A DNA stretch of 64,000 nt. Source: Microbacterium sp. 4R-513. GTDB taxonomy: Bacteria > Actinomycetota > Actinomycetes > Actinomycetales > Microbacteriaceae. The notes beneath the pieces are model-generated. The model worked only from the letters and a program-made list of their open reading frames with translations, was not told the DNA's origin and ran no database searches. The DNA lies in contig NZ_CP049256.1 of the NCBI RefSeq assembly GCF_011046485.1, positions 62,001-126,000 on the forward strand, written 5' to 3'. A program made the position numbers and the translations under genes. Shown here one piece after another: positions 26,529 to 35,105 of this stretch (its first letter is position 1; each line of letters begins with the position of its first letter).

Positions 26529-27755
26529 TCAGGCCTCCTTCCGGCTGAGTCCGAACGCGGCGCCCGCGGGGGCCGGCGTGTCCTGATAGGGCGAGCCCAC
26601 GGTCAGGTTGTCGCCGCGGTTGGCGTTGGGACGAGCCTCACGAGGGGCCTCGCCGCCGTAGGCCTTCGCCACGAGGTTCGCGTGGGTCGGGGCATCCGGA
26701 ACCTCCGCCGGACGGTTCTTCGCCAGCTCCTTGCGGAGCACCGGCACGACCTCGCCGCCCAGGATGTCGAGCTGCTCGAGCACCGTCTTGAGCGGGAGTC
26801 CCGCGTGGTCGATGAGGAAGAGCTGGCGCTGGTAGTCGCCGTAGTAGTCCCGCATCGCGGCGTACCGATCGATGACCTGCTGCGGGGAGCCCACCGTGAG
26901 CGGGGTCATCTCGCTGAAGTCCTCGAGGCTCGGGCCGTGACCGTAGACGGGCGCGTTGTCGAAGTACGGGCGGAACTGGTTGACCGCGTCCTGCGACTTC
27001 GCCGCCATGAACACCTGGCCGCCGAGACCCACGATCGCCTGCTCGGGCGTGCCGTGTCCGTAGTGGGCATAGCGCTGGCGGTACAGGGCGATGAGCCGCT
27101 GGTAGTGCTCCTTGGGCCAGAAGATGTTGTTCGCGAAGAAGCCGTCGCCGTAGTAGGCGGCCTGCTCGGCGATCTCGGGCGTTCGGATGGAGCCGTGCCA
27201 GACGAAAGGCGCGACGCCGTCGAGCGGGCGGGGCGTCGAGGTGAAGCCCTGCAGCGGGGTGCGGAACTTGCCCTCCCAGTCCACGACGTCCTCACGCCAC
27301 AGACGGTGGAGCAGGTTGTAGTTCTCGATCGCGAGCGGCAGGCCCTGACGGATGTCCTTGCCGAACCACGGGTACACCGGACCGGTGTTGCCGCGGCCGA
27401 GCATGACGTCGGCGCGACCGCCCGAGACGTGCTGGAGCATCGCGAAGTCCTCGGCGATCTTCACCGGGTCGTTCGTCGTGATGAGCGTCGTGGCGGTCGA
27501 GAGGATGAGCCGCTCGGTCTGGGCCGCGATGTACGCGAGGGTCGTCGTGGGCGACGACGACCAGAACGGCGGGTTGTGGTGCTCGCCGATGGCGACGACG
27601 TCGAGACCGACCTCCTCCGCGTGCTTCGCGATGGCGATGGTGTTGCGGATCTTCTCCGCCTCACTGGGGGTGGTGCCGTCGGTCGGGTCCTGGGTGATGT
27701 CGCTCACCGTGAAGATGCCGAACTGCATACCGGGCCACGTTGTGGTCTCGCTCAC
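26529..27755 (-). CDS. LLM class flavin-dependent oxidoreductase (CE1758 family)
   Basis: Luciferase-like monooxygenase of 408 residues, TIM barrel. Features: MQFGIFTVSDIT start strand, GLDVVAIGEHHNPPFWSSSP, GRADVMLGRGN, and a C-terminal extension. It uses reduced FMN, presumably from the following reductase. The frame allows an ATG at 27788, but the GTG at 27755 has GGAAGAG upstream and fits the family start. It forms a two-gene operon with the reductase (one-base gap). Confidence 0.92.
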   Translation of the reverse strand: MSETTTWPGMQFGIFTVSDITQDPTDGTTPSEAEKIRNTIAIAKHAEEVGLDVVAIGEHHNPPFWSSSPTTTLAYIAAQTERLILSTATTLITTNDPVKIAEDFAMLQHVSGGRADVMLGRGNTGPVYPWFGKDIRQGLPLAIENYNLLHRLWREDVVDWEGKFRTPLQGFTSTPRPLDGVAPFVWHGSIRTPEIAEQAAYYGDGFFANNIFWPKEHYQRLIALYRQRYAHYGHGTPEQAIVGLGGQVFMAAKSQDAVNQFRPYFDNAPVYGHGPSLEDFSEMTPLTVGSPQQVIDRYAAMRDYYGDYQRQLFLIDHAGLPLKTVLEQLDILGGEVVPVLRKELAKNRPAEVPDAPTHANLVAKAYGGEAPREARPNANRGDNLTVGSPYQDTPAPAGAAFGLSRKEA

Positions 27756-27878
27756 GATCTCTTCCCGCTTCCCGGATGCTCGTGGCATCCGTTTCTATGC
27801 AAGTGAATGTATCTCGTGCAACGTATGCGCCGCCAGGTTATTCCCGACGCCTGCTGGAGCCCTGTGAGAGGGCATGGA

Positions 27879-28763
27879 TCAGGCGCTCGCGAACAGCCGC
27901 AGCATGTCCCGCACGAGCTGATGCGGGGCCGTCTCGCACGGGCTGTGACCTGTCGCGTAGACCGCGAGCTGCGCGCCGATCCGCCGCGCATAGGACGAAT
28001 ACTGCTCGATCGGCCACAGGTCGTGCGCGCCCACGGCGACGAGCTTCGGGATGGATGCCTCGCGCACGGCCGGCGCGAAGCTCGGCGTCGCCATCATGAG
28101 GCCCACGATGTCGTCGATGCTCGATCGACGCGTCAGCGCGAAGCGCTCGCGCACGAACGCCAGACGCCGGGGCGGCACGCGGTTGAGGTTGTTCCGGATG
28201 CCCCAGAGCAGGAGCGCCGCGCCCTGCCGCGCCGACGTGACGCCGCTGAAGCGGCCGATGCGCTTGACGCCGCGGAAGACCTGCCCCGTCGCGGGCGGCA
28301 CCGACAGCAGCGTGAGGCTCGCGAAGAGCTCGGGGCGGCGGGCGAGAGCCAGCTGCGCGACGAGCCCGGCGAAGGAGTAGCCGAGGACGTGGGCGGGACC
28401 GGGGGCCGACTCCAGCACGGCGTACAGGTCGTCGACGAAGAGGTCGTAGTCGTAGCGGACCCGCGCCGGGGAGAGGTTCTCGGGCCCCGCCCCCGCGGAC
28501 TCGTACTGCCCCGCCAGATCGTAGGACTCGACGCGGTACCCCGCATCGGCGAGGAGCGGGAGCATGAGGGTGAAGTCCTCCTTCGACCCCGTCACCCCCG
28601 GGAGCAGGATGACGCGTCCCTTGACGGGCTCGCCGAGCGTCACGCGCGCCAGAGTGCCGCTCGGAGCCGTGAAGAGGTCACGGACGGTGCCCTCCGGGAA
28701 GGCGCGCCAATCCAGATCGGGGATCGCCCGATCGCGCTCGAGTGCGTCGTCGATCGTCGTCAT
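27879..28763 (-). CDS. Alpha/beta hydrolase
   Basis: Alpha/beta-hydrolase fold, 294 residues. The nucleophile elbow is GYSFAG with Ser130; the oxyanion region is LLPGVTGSKEDF, the acid is probably Asp in GAHDLWP, and the His is in YATGHSPCETAPH. Substrate unknown. A lid region lies at about 160-220. The ATG at 28763 is chosen because the long upstream open frame is a shadow of the acyltransferase gene. Divergent from that gene. Confidence 0.9.
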   Translation of the reverse strand: MTTIDDALERDRAIPDLDWRAFPEGTVRDLFTAPSGTLARVTLGEPVKGRVILLPGVTGSKEDFTLMLPLLADAGYRVESYDLAGQYESAGAGPENLSPARVRYDYDLFVDDLYAVLESAPGPAHVLGYSFAGLVAQLALARRPELFASLTLLSVPPATGQVFRGVKRIGRFSGVTSARQGAALLLWGIRNNLNRVPPRRLAFVRERFALTRRSSIDDIVGLMMATPSFAPAVREASIPKLVAVGAHDLWPIEQYSSYARRIGAQLAVYATGHSPCETAPHQLVRDMLRLFASA

Positions 28764-28868
28764 GGCGCCGAAGAGACTACCGCCGAAAAGGGCCGTCGAG
28801 CAGTTCCGCGTCCGGCGGGTGTTGAGGGCGCGACGGGGGCCCGCGGGATAGGGTGGCGTTCGCCCGCC

Positions 28869-30080
28869 ATGACTGATTCGAGCGCCCCGACCGCTGCCGC
28901 GGCATCCTCCTCCCCCGCTCCGCCGGCGACGGGGGCAGTCGGAGTGCAACGGGCGAAGCGCCGCGTGCCGTTCTGGGACAACGCGCGCTTCGCATGCATC
29001 GTGCTCGTCGTGCTGGGCCATGCGACCCAGCGGCTGACGTACGACTCCGACATAGCACTGAGCCTCTACCTGCTCATCTACGCCTTCCATATGCCGGCGT
29101 TCGCGATCATCTCGGGGTACTTCTCGAAGGGGGGCTCGCCCACCCGCCGCCAGATGGCCCGCGTCATCACCGACATCCTCGTGCCCTACGTCATCTTCGA
29201 AGCGCTGTGGACGCTCACGAAGTGGATCGTGGAAGGCAGCGCCTCGCCGAACCTCACGAAGCCGTCGTGGACGCTCTGGTTCCTGCTCGCGCTCGGGATG
29301 TTCCGGCTCGTGCTGCCCTACCTCGCCCTCCTGCGCTGGCCCCTGCTGTGGACCGTCGTCATCTCGATCAGCGCGGGCTACTTCCCCAACATCGACTCGA
29401 CGCTGTCGCTCTCGCGCACACTCGGGCTCCTGCCGTTCTTCACGCTCGGCTGGTGGCTCAACGAACATCGGATCATCGATCGCTTCGGTCTGCTGGCCCG
29501 GCGCCAGTGGTGGGTGTTCGCGGCCTCGATCGCGCTGCTCGCCGCCGCAGGATTCTCGGCGTGGTTCTTCGTCGACGACTGGCGCGCGATGCAGCTCAAG
29601 GAGTGGCTCTTCTACGACGACAACTACTCGGCCCTCGGCGGCACGCAGTGGTGGGCAGGTGGGGTGCGCCTGGCGCTCATGATCGTCGCGGTGGTCCTGT
29701 CGGCGGCGTTCTTCGCTCTCGTGCCGCGGGGCTCGCACTGGTGGACGCACTTCGGGCAGTACACGATGTACGTCTATCTCCTCCACTCGTTCGTGCTTTA
29801 TCCGTTTCGCGAGTCGGGACTGCTCCGGGGCCTCGAACCCACGTGGCTCTGGCTGCCGATCGTCATGGTCGCTTCGGTGCTCATTGCGGTCGGCCTCGCG
29901 ACGAAGCCCGTGCGCACCGTGTTCCGGCCGCTCATCGAGCCGCGCCCGGGGTGGCTGTTCGCCGATCCGACGCTCGCGCGTCGTGAGGGTCATCGGTCGG
30001 ACCCGACCGGGTCCCGACGTCCGCGCGAGATCCCGCGGCCCGCCGGACCACGGCACGCCGACCCGAGGCAGAACGGCTGA
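28869..30080 (+). CDS. Acyltransferase family membrane protein
   Basis: Acyltransferase-3-like, 403 residues and about ten membrane helices. It starts with an Ala/Pro/Ser-rich cytoplasmic N-terminus, then RVPFWDNARFACIVLVVLGHATQ with the family's conserved His, and later GYFSKGGSPTRR and TMYVYLLHSF. Similar to fucose-4-O-acetylase-type enzymes that O-acetylate cell-surface glycans; the acceptor is unknown. A basic hydrophilic tail of about 60 residues ends the protein. A TAGGGT box at 28849 may start its message. Confidence 0.88.
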   Translation: MTDSSAPTAAAASSSPAPPATGAVGVQRAKRRVPFWDNARFACIVLVVLGHATQRLTYDSDIALSLYLLIYAFHMPAFAIISGYFSKGGSPTRRQMARVITDILVPYVIFEALWTLTKWIVEGSASPNLTKPSWTLWFLLALGMFRLVLPYLALLRWPLLWTVVISISAGYFPNIDSTLSLSRTLGLLPFFTLGWWLNEHRIIDRFGLLARRQWWVFAASIALLAAAGFSAWFFVDDWRAMQLKEWLFYDDNYSALGGTQWWAGGVRLALMIVAVVLSAAFFALVPRGSHWWTHFGQYTMYVYLLHSFVLYPFRESGLLRGLEPTWLWLPIVMVASVLIAVGLATKPVRTVFRPLIEPRPGWLFADPTLARREGHRSDPTGSRRPREIPRPAGPRHADPRQNG

Positions 30081-30211
30081 TCCCCCGCCGGGGCTTCGGT
30101 CCGGGCGCGCGGCAATGGCACGCGCCTGCTGTCCAGACCTCGACAGGCGTTTCACCGTCGGTGCAGACTGGCCGCATACCCCTCGCGTCGGACCGGACGA
30201 GGCGGCGACAG

Positions 30212-31018
30212 ATGACCGATGACCCGGATCAGGCCGCGCAGCGGCCCCGACCCCATCGGACGGCCGCGCCCGCCGGCTGGTTCCCCGACCCGGCGGACCC
30301 CGATGAACAGCTCCGCTTCTGGAACGGCCGTTCCTGGACCGAGCTGCGGCGTCCCGCCGCGGAACCTGTCCAGGCTCCGCCCCCGTCGGCGCCGGCGGCG
30401 ACAGGACGCCGCTCGCCGTCGATGACCCTCGCGGGCGCACTGCTCATCGTCGGCGGGATCGCGGCATCCTTCGGCGAATGGACCTCGCCGCTGTCGTTCG
30501 AACTCGCGATCGCGACGCTGTTCGCCTTCGTCGTCTACTACGCGTGCCTCGCCGCGACCTTCTTCGTCTTCGCCTACGCCGGATTCCCGCACCACGGTCC
30601 CGGCATGGCCGTCGTGCTGTATGGCCTCTCGCTGACCTTCCTCGTGATGCTCGCTCTCATCGTGATGCTCGGCCTCACCGGCGAGAGCTCGTGGCAGGCC
30701 GTCCTCCTGATCACGAGCCTCGTCGGCAGCGCGCTCACGATCGCATTCGTCGTCGCGACATGGCGCAATCCCCTGCTCCCGCGCGGCTTCCGCCTGGTCG
30801 TCCTCGCGTTCGCGATCCTCACGGTGGTCGCCAACGTGCTGTCGTCGACGGCCGGGATCGGCGTGTCGGGGGTCACCGCCATCGTCGTGGGCGCCTGCTT
30901 CGTCGTCCTCGCGCGCGACTCGCGGGAAGCGCTCGAGGCCGCAGCGGCCTCGACCGACGAGGACCGCCGACGGCTCCGGGCGGCCCGGCAGGCGCGTCGG
31001 GAATCGCCCGCCGGATGA
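30212..31018 (+). CDS. DUF2510 domain membrane protein
   Basis: 268 residues. A DUF2510 motif is at about residues 20-45 (PAGWFPDPADPDEQLRFWNGRSWT), followed by a Pro/Ala linker and about six hydrophobic segments, ending in a charged tail rich in Arg. DUF2510 is a short domain frequent in actinobacterial membrane proteins, role unknown. The ATG at 30212 is preferred over 30161. Same strand as the oxygenase that follows, but that gene has its own -10 box. Confidence 0.8.
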   Translation: MTDDPDQAAQRPRPHRTAAPAGWFPDPADPDEQLRFWNGRSWTELRRPAAEPVQAPPPSAPAATGRRSPSMTLAGALLIVGGIAASFGEWTSPLSFELAIATLFAFVVYYACLAATFFVFAYAGFPHHGPGMAVVLYGLSLTFLVMLALIVMLGLTGESSWQAVLLITSLVGSALTIAFVVATWRNPLLPRGFRLVVLAFAILTVVANVLSSTAGIGVSGVTAIVVGACFVVLARDSREALEAAAASTDEDRRRLRAARQARRESPAG

Positions 31019-31074
31019 GATCGCGGGAGCGGTAACGGTCGGCAACAAACGACGACGGATGCCGCGCCCCCGCC

Positions 31075-31080
31075 TAGCCT
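31075..31080 (+). promoter_or_regulatory. Leaderless -10 box of the oxygenase gene
   Basis: TAGCCT, six-base spacer CGGGGC, then ATG at 31087. Confidence 0.5.
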
Positions 31081-31086
31081 CGGGGC

Positions 31087-32109
31087 ATGAGCGAGCTGAA
31101 CCTCCCCATCCTCGACCTGTCTCTGCTCGACCAGGGCCCCGACGCGGCTGCGCGGTTCCGCGACGAGCTGCGCGCCGCCACCCACGACGTGGGCTTCTTC
31201 TACCTCACGGGCTCGGGTGTCACACCCGAGCTCGAGCGACGGCTCCACACCGCGGCGCGAGACTTCTTCGCGCTCCCCGAGGAGGAGAAGCTCGCCATCG
31301 AGAACGTCAAGAGCCCGCACTTCCGCGGGTACACGCGAGTCGGCGGCGAGCGCACGCAGGGCAAGGTCGACTGGCGCGAGCAGATCGACATCGGGCCCGA
31401 GCGGGAGGCGATCACCGATGCGGATGCCCCGGACTTCGCACGGCTGATCGGACCGAATCTCTGGCCCGCCGCACAGCCCGAGCTGCGCGACGTCGTCGCC
31501 GAGTGGCACGCGCAGCTCTCGATCGTCGCGCGCAAGCTCCTGCGGGCGTGGGCTCTCTCGCTGGGGGCCGAGGAGTCGTACTTCGACGATCACTTCGGCG
31601 AGCCCTCGACTCTCATCAAGATCATCCGCTACCCCGGCAAGGAGGACCCCACGCCGCAGCAGGGCGTCGGCGCCCACAAGGACTCGGGCGTCCTGACCCT
31701 CCTCTGGATCGAGCCCGGCAAGGGCGGTCTACAGGTCGAGCGCGACGGGCAGTGGGTCGACGCGCCGCCCGTCCCCGGCGCCTTCGTCGTCAACATCGGT
31801 GAGCTCCTGGAGTACGCGACGCAGGGCTATCTCATCGCGACGAACCACCGCGTGATCTCGCCGGCCTACCCCGACGACCGCATCTCGGTGCCGTTCTTCT
31901 TCAACCCGGCCCTCGACACGCAGCTGCCGATCATCGAGCTGCCGGCCGAGCTCGCCGCGCAGGCGCGTGGCGTGACGCAGGACCCGACGAACCCGATCCA
32001 CTCGCTGTACGGCCAGAACGCGCTGAAGTCGCGCCTGCGCGCGCACCCCGACGTGGCCGAGATCCACCACGCCGACCTGCTCGCGGCGCGGGCCGCGGCA
32101 TCCGTCTGA
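31087..32109 (+). CDS. Isopenicillin N synthase-like 2-oxoglutarate/Fe(II) oxygenase
   Basis: Non-heme iron dioxygenase of 340 residues. The N-terminal DIOX_N half has DVGFFYLTGSGV. The iron triad is His197-x-Asp199 (GAHKDSG) and His254 (TNHRVI), and the co-substrate clamp is Arg265-x-Ser267. It oxidises a small molecule with 2-oxoglutarate and O2; the substrate is not predictable, and 'isopenicillin N synthase family' is a fold name only. Immediately downstream lies repeat array 1. Confidence 0.9.
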   Translation: MSELNLPILDLSLLDQGPDAAARFRDELRAATHDVGFFYLTGSGVTPELERRLHTAARDFFALPEEEKLAIENVKSPHFRGYTRVGGERTQGKVDWREQIDIGPEREAITDADAPDFARLIGPNLWPAAQPELRDVVAEWHAQLSIVARKLLRAWALSLGAEESYFDDHFGEPSTLIKIIRYPGKEDPTPQQGVGAHKDSGVLTLLWIEPGKGGLQVERDGQWVDAPPVPGAFVVNIGELLEYATQGYLIATNHRVISPAYPDDRISVPFFFNPALDTQLPIIELPAELAAQARGVTQDPTNPIHSLYGQNALKSRLRAHPDVAEIHHADLLAARAAASV

Positions 32110-32130
32110 GGTTCTCGCCCCCGACTCCCC

Positions 32131-32375
32131 TTGCATGTCCCGAATCTGGCCGCTCTGCGCTTCGCTGAGCGGCCCCTTTCGGGACACGGATGCTGTGGCC
32201 CGGCCTCGAATGTCCCGAAGTTCTTGCATGTCCCGAATCTGGCCGCTCTGCGCTTCGCTGAGCGGCCCCTTTCGGGACACGGATGCTGTGGCCCGGCCTC
32301 GAATGTCCCGAAGTTCCTGCATGTCCCGAATCTGGCCGCTCTGCGCTTCGCTGAGCGGCCAGAATTGGGACATGG
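32131..32375. repeat. Palindromic repeat array 1 (3 copies, 93-base period)
   Basis: Three 51-base palindromes at 32136-32186, 32229-32279 and 32322-32372, each beginning TGTCCCGAAT and ending in GGGACA, with arms containing CTGGCCGCT/AGCGGCC. Copies 1 and 2 with their spacers are nearly identical over 93 bases. Half-copies (AATGTCCCGAAG) lie in the spacers. The array fills the gap between the convergent oxygenase and rpsO genes. The same family appears at 47478-47838 and 48882-49255. Confidence 0.9.
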
Positions 32376-32405
32376 ATGCCGGGGCGCAGCGCCGCGGGAA
32401 CGATG

Positions 32406-32434
32406 AAGGCCTCCCCACACCGTGGGGAGGCCTT
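32406..32434. terminator. Bidirectional terminator downstream of rpsO
   Basis: Perfect stem AAGGCCTCCCCAC/GTGGGGAGGCCTT with a three-base loop, 43 bases after the rpsO stop and on the far side of repeat array 1. The plus strand continues with a TGTTTT run. Confidence 0.7.
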
Positions 32435-32476
32435 CTCAAGAATGTTTTGCGCGATTGAACGCTGGTTCGCTCTGCC

Positions 32477-32746
32477 TTATCGACGGAGGCCGAGGCGCTC
32501 GATGAGCGAGCGGTAACGGTTGATGTCGATGTCCTGGAGGTAGCCCAGGAGACGGCGGCGCTGACCGACGAGCAGGAACAGCCCACGACGCGAGTGGTGG
32601 TCGTGCTTGTGCTCCTTGAGGTGCTCGGTGAGGTCCTTGATGCGCTGCGTCAGCATCGCGACCTGCACCTCGGGGGATCCGGTGTCACCGGGGTGCGTCG
32701 CGTACTCTTCGATGATCGCCTTCTTGACGTCTGCTTCCAGTGCCAT
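32477..32746 (-). CDS. rpsO: 30S ribosomal protein S15
   Basis: 89 residues, exact family length. It binds the central domain of 16S rRNA early in 30S assembly. Recognisable segments are [31 protein letters not shown] and QRRRLLGYL. The ATG at 32746 follows an SD-like GAGAGGGGA; the upstream in-frame extension to 32785 is not part of the family. Usually next to pnp, but here separated by about 13 kb. Confidence 0.97.
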   Translation of the reverse strand: MALEADVKKAIIEEYATHPGDTGSPEVQVAMLTQRIKDLTEHLKEHKHDHHSRRGLFLLVGQRRRLLGYLQDIDINRYRSLIERLGLRR

Positions 32747-32841
32747 AGGTGATCCCCTCTCTCCTTGTTGCGCGGTGCCCGTCACCCGATGTGCGAGCTC
32801 TCTTTCTCCGCGGCCGATCCAACGGCAACCTCAAGAGTCTA

Positions 32842-32866
32842 CCAGCCCTTCGACAAGCTCAGGAAC
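32842..32866. repeat. Possible dispersed short element
   Basis: The stretch CCCTTCGACAAGCTCAGGAA resembles a short element seen in many bacterial genomes (its complement reads CCTGAGCTTGTCGAAGGG). Only one copy was noticed in this window, upstream of rpsO and of the MFS gene. Function unknown. Confidence 0.35.
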
Positions 32867-32939
32867 CCGCGGGGGCTCGGCGAAGCCGGCCCGATCCCAG
32901 CGGCGGTAGCCTCGAAAGAGTGCGCTGCGAGGATCCGTC

Positions 32940-34271
32940 ATGACGACTGACAAGCCCCGCCGGATGCCTCGGCTCCGCCGCGACCACTTCATCGACCTGA
33001 CCCCGTTCCGGGTGAGCCCCGCGTTCACGCGCATGTGGATCGGCTCGACGCTCGCGGGCCTCGGCGGCCAGCTGACCATCGTCGCGGTCATGCTCCACAT
33101 GTACGACCTCACGCAATCGACGTTCGCCGTGTCGATGATCGCGGTGGCGGGTCTCGTGCCCATGATCTTCGCCGGCCTGTACGGCGGCATGCTCGCGGAT
33201 GCCTTCGATCGGCGGCGCGTGGCGCTGATCGCGGCATCCGTCACCTTCGCCTCGACGCTCCTCCTCGCGGTGCTCGCATGGGGGCAGCTCGAGACGGTGT
33301 GGTGGCTCTACGCGCTCAGCATCGTCAATTCGTCGGCGAACTCCATCGTGCTCGCCACGCGGCAGGCCATCGTGCCTCGCCTGCTCCCCCGCGAGCTGCT
33401 GCCCGCCGCCTCCGCGCTCGGCGGGATCACGGTCGGCATCATGGTCATGGTCGGGCCCGCGCTCGCGGGCGTGCTCGTCGCGTTCGCCGGCTACGCGTGG
33501 ACCTACTCGCTCGACGTCGTGCTCATGACCTCGCTGTTCCTCGGCCTGTGGACGCTTCCGTCCATCCGGCCCGAGGGCGAGGTCGTGCGGCCGGGGCTGG
33601 AGTCTCTTCGCGACGGTGCGCGCTTCCTCAAGAAGGCGGCGAACATCCGGCTGCAGTTCATCCTCGACATCACGGCGATGACCTTCGGCCAGCCGCTCGC
33701 ACTCTTCCCGGCGATCGGAGCGGTGCTCCTCGGCGGAGGCCCCATCACGACGGGACTCCTCACGGCCTCCATCGCCGCGGGCGCCTTCCTGTCCAGCCTC
33801 TTCTCGGGCCCGATCGGGCGCGTGCGTCGGCAGGGGCTCGGCATCGAACGCTCGATTCAGGTCTACGGCGTCTCGATCGCCGGCCTCGGCGCCGTGCTCG
33901 GACTCGCCGCACTGGGGGTGTTCGCGCCCGAGACCGTCGGCCCGGCCTCGCCGAACGTCCCGCTCATCGTCCTCGCGGCCGTGTGCCTCGCCGTCTCGGG
34001 CGCCTCCGACAACGTCAGCTCGATCTACCGCAACACGATGGTGCAGGCAGCCGTGCCCGACGCGATCCGCGGACGCCTGCAGGGCATCTTCATCGTCGTC
34101 GTGGCCGGCGGTCCGCGCGTCGGCGCGCTCTACGCCGGCACGCTTGCGACGCTCACGGCTCTGTGGTTCCCGCCGCTCCTCGGGGGCTTCGTCATCATCG
34201 GACTGGTCTCACTCCTCGTGCGGCTCAGCCCGCGCTTCCGCGCGTACGACGCCGAGAATCCCGTCCCGTGA
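32940..34271 (+). CDS. MFS transporter (EntS-like)
   Basis: Major facilitator transporter, 443 residues, about twelve membrane helices. Similar in layout to the enterobactin-exporter subgroup: FTRMWIGSTLAGLGGQLT in helix 1, the GGMLADAFDRRRV loop between helices 2 and 3, and IYRNTMVQAAVPDAIRGRLQGIF in the second half. Probably an exporter of a small molecule; cargo unknown. A TAGCCT box at 32907 and GAGG before the ATG suggest a short leader. Ends in a strong terminator. Confidence 0.88.
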   Translation: MTTDKPRRMPRLRRDHFIDLTPFRVSPAFTRMWIGSTLAGLGGQLTIVAVMLHMYDLTQSTFAVSMIAVAGLVPMIFAGLYGGMLADAFDRRRVALIAASVTFASTLLLAVLAWGQLETVWWLYALSIVNSSANSIVLATRQAIVPRLLPRELLPAASALGGITVGIMVMVGPALAGVLVAFAGYAWTYSLDVVLMTSLFLGLWTLPSIRPEGEVVRPGLESLRDGARFLKKAANIRLQFILDITAMTFGQPLALFPAIGAVLLGGGPITTGLLTASIAAGAFLSSLFSGPIGRVRRQGLGIERSIQVYGVSIAGLGAVLGLAALGVFAPETVGPASPNVPLIVLAAVCLAVSGASDNVSSIYRNTMVQAAVPDAIRGRLQGIFIVVVAGGPRVGALYAGTLATLTALWFPPLLGGFVIIGLVSLLVRLSPRFRAYDAENPVP

Positions 34272-34280
34272 GACGACGAA

Positions 34281-34320
34281 GAGCGGATGCCTCGAGGCCC
34301 GGGGGCCGAGGCATCCGCTC
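34281..34320. terminator. Bidirectional terminator with GGATGCC arms
   Basis: Perfect 14-base stem GAGCGGATGCCTCG/CGAGGCATCCGCTC around a 12-base GC loop, between the convergent MFS and YceI genes. The stem contains the over-represented hexamer GGATGC. Confidence 0.8.
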
Positions 34321-34334
34321 TCCGTCTTGCGTTG

Positions 34335-34901
34335 TCAGTCCTGCTGGAGCGCGCCCTGCAGGTCGAGCGTGATCGCGACGTCCTTGCCGACGAGCACGCC
34401 GCCGGTCTCGAGGGCCGCGTTCCAGGTGAGTCCGAAGTCCTCGCGGTTGATCACGGTGGTCGCCGTCGCACCGGCCTTGTAGTTGCCCCACGGGTCGGCG
34501 CCGAAGCCGCCGAAGTCGAAGTCGAACGTGACCGGCTTGGTCACGCCGCGGATCGTGAGGTCGCCGTCGACGAGCATCTGGCCCTCCTCGACGCGCACGC
34601 CCGTCGAGACGAAGTCGATCGACGGGTAGGTCTCGACGTCGAAGAAGTCGGCGGAGCGAAGGTGGGCGTCACGGCCCGCATCCTTGGTGTCGAGCGATGT
34701 GGCGTCGACGTGCGCCTCGACCTTGGCGTCGAGCGGGTTCTCGGGGGCGATCAGCGTCGCGCTCTTCATCGCGAAGTGGCCGCGCACCTTCGAGATCATC
34801 ATGTGGCGCACGGTGAATCCGACCTCGCTGTGAGCGGGGTCGAGCACCCACGTGCCTGCGCGGTAGCCCGGAACGTCGATCTTCGAGAGGGTGTCGGTCA
34901 T
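34335..34901 (-). CDS. YceI family protein
   Basis: 188-residue lipocalin-like YceI protein, thought to bind polyisoprenoid or similar lipids. Family segments are GTWVLDPAHSEVGFTVRHMM, TSLDTKDAGRDAHLRSADFF and INREDFGLTWN. No signal peptide, so cytoplasmic, as usual for actinobacterial members. The ATG at 34901 has AAGGAC upstream. Upstream on the minus strand are a TTGACA -35-like box at 34953-34958 and an inverted repeat at 34986-34999. Confidence 0.92.
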   Translation of the reverse strand: MTDTLSKIDVPGYRAGTWVLDPAHSEVGFTVRHMMISKVRGHFAMKSATLIAPENPLDAKVEAHVDATSLDTKDAGRDAHLRSADFFDVETYPSIDFVSTGVRVEEGQMLVDGDLTIRGVTKPVTFDFDFGGFGADPWGNYKAGATATTVINREDFGLTWNAALETGGVLVGKDVAITLDLQGALQQD

Positions 34902-34952
34902 GAGGCTGGTGTCCTTCGTCTGGGGGCCGGCACGGTACCGGCGGCTTACGGG

Positions 34953-34958
34953 TGTCAA
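34953..34958 (-). promoter_or_regulatory. Candidate -35 box of the YceI gene
   Basis: Consensus TTGACA on the minus strand. The best -10 candidate, TACCGT at 34932-34937, gives a 15-base spacer, shorter than ideal. Confidence 0.35.
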
Positions 34959-34985
34959 CGCTCGAGTCTTCTTCATCTATTCCCG

Positions 34986-34999
34986 TGAATACAAATTCA
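34986..34999. promoter_or_regulatory. AT-rich inverted repeat upstream of the YceI gene
   Basis: TGAAT-ACAA-ATTCA, a five-base inverted repeat in an unusually AT-rich patch, just upstream of the -35-like box. It could be an operator for a MarR-type or other dimeric regulator; no regulator gene is adjacent. Confidence 0.35.
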
Positions 35000-35093
35000 T
35001 TCGACGACCGCCGGACGTGCACCCTTCCGGCCACTCATCGGCGGATTTCGGACGTCGCATCCTGGATCCGCTCAGGACGTCGGATGCCGGGGC

Positions 35094-35099
35094 TAGAGT
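35094..35099 (+). promoter_or_regulatory. Leaderless -10 box of the EamA gene
   Basis: TAGAGT, six-base spacer CGCCGC, then GTG at 35106. Confidence 0.5.
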
Positions 35100-35105
35100 C
35101 GCCGC

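Noticed and set aside
32131..32458. Short plus-strand frames with repeated peptide units over repeat array 1
   Set aside because: The peptide repetition is a consequence of the DNA repeats; no SD, and the same happens over arrays 2 and 3.
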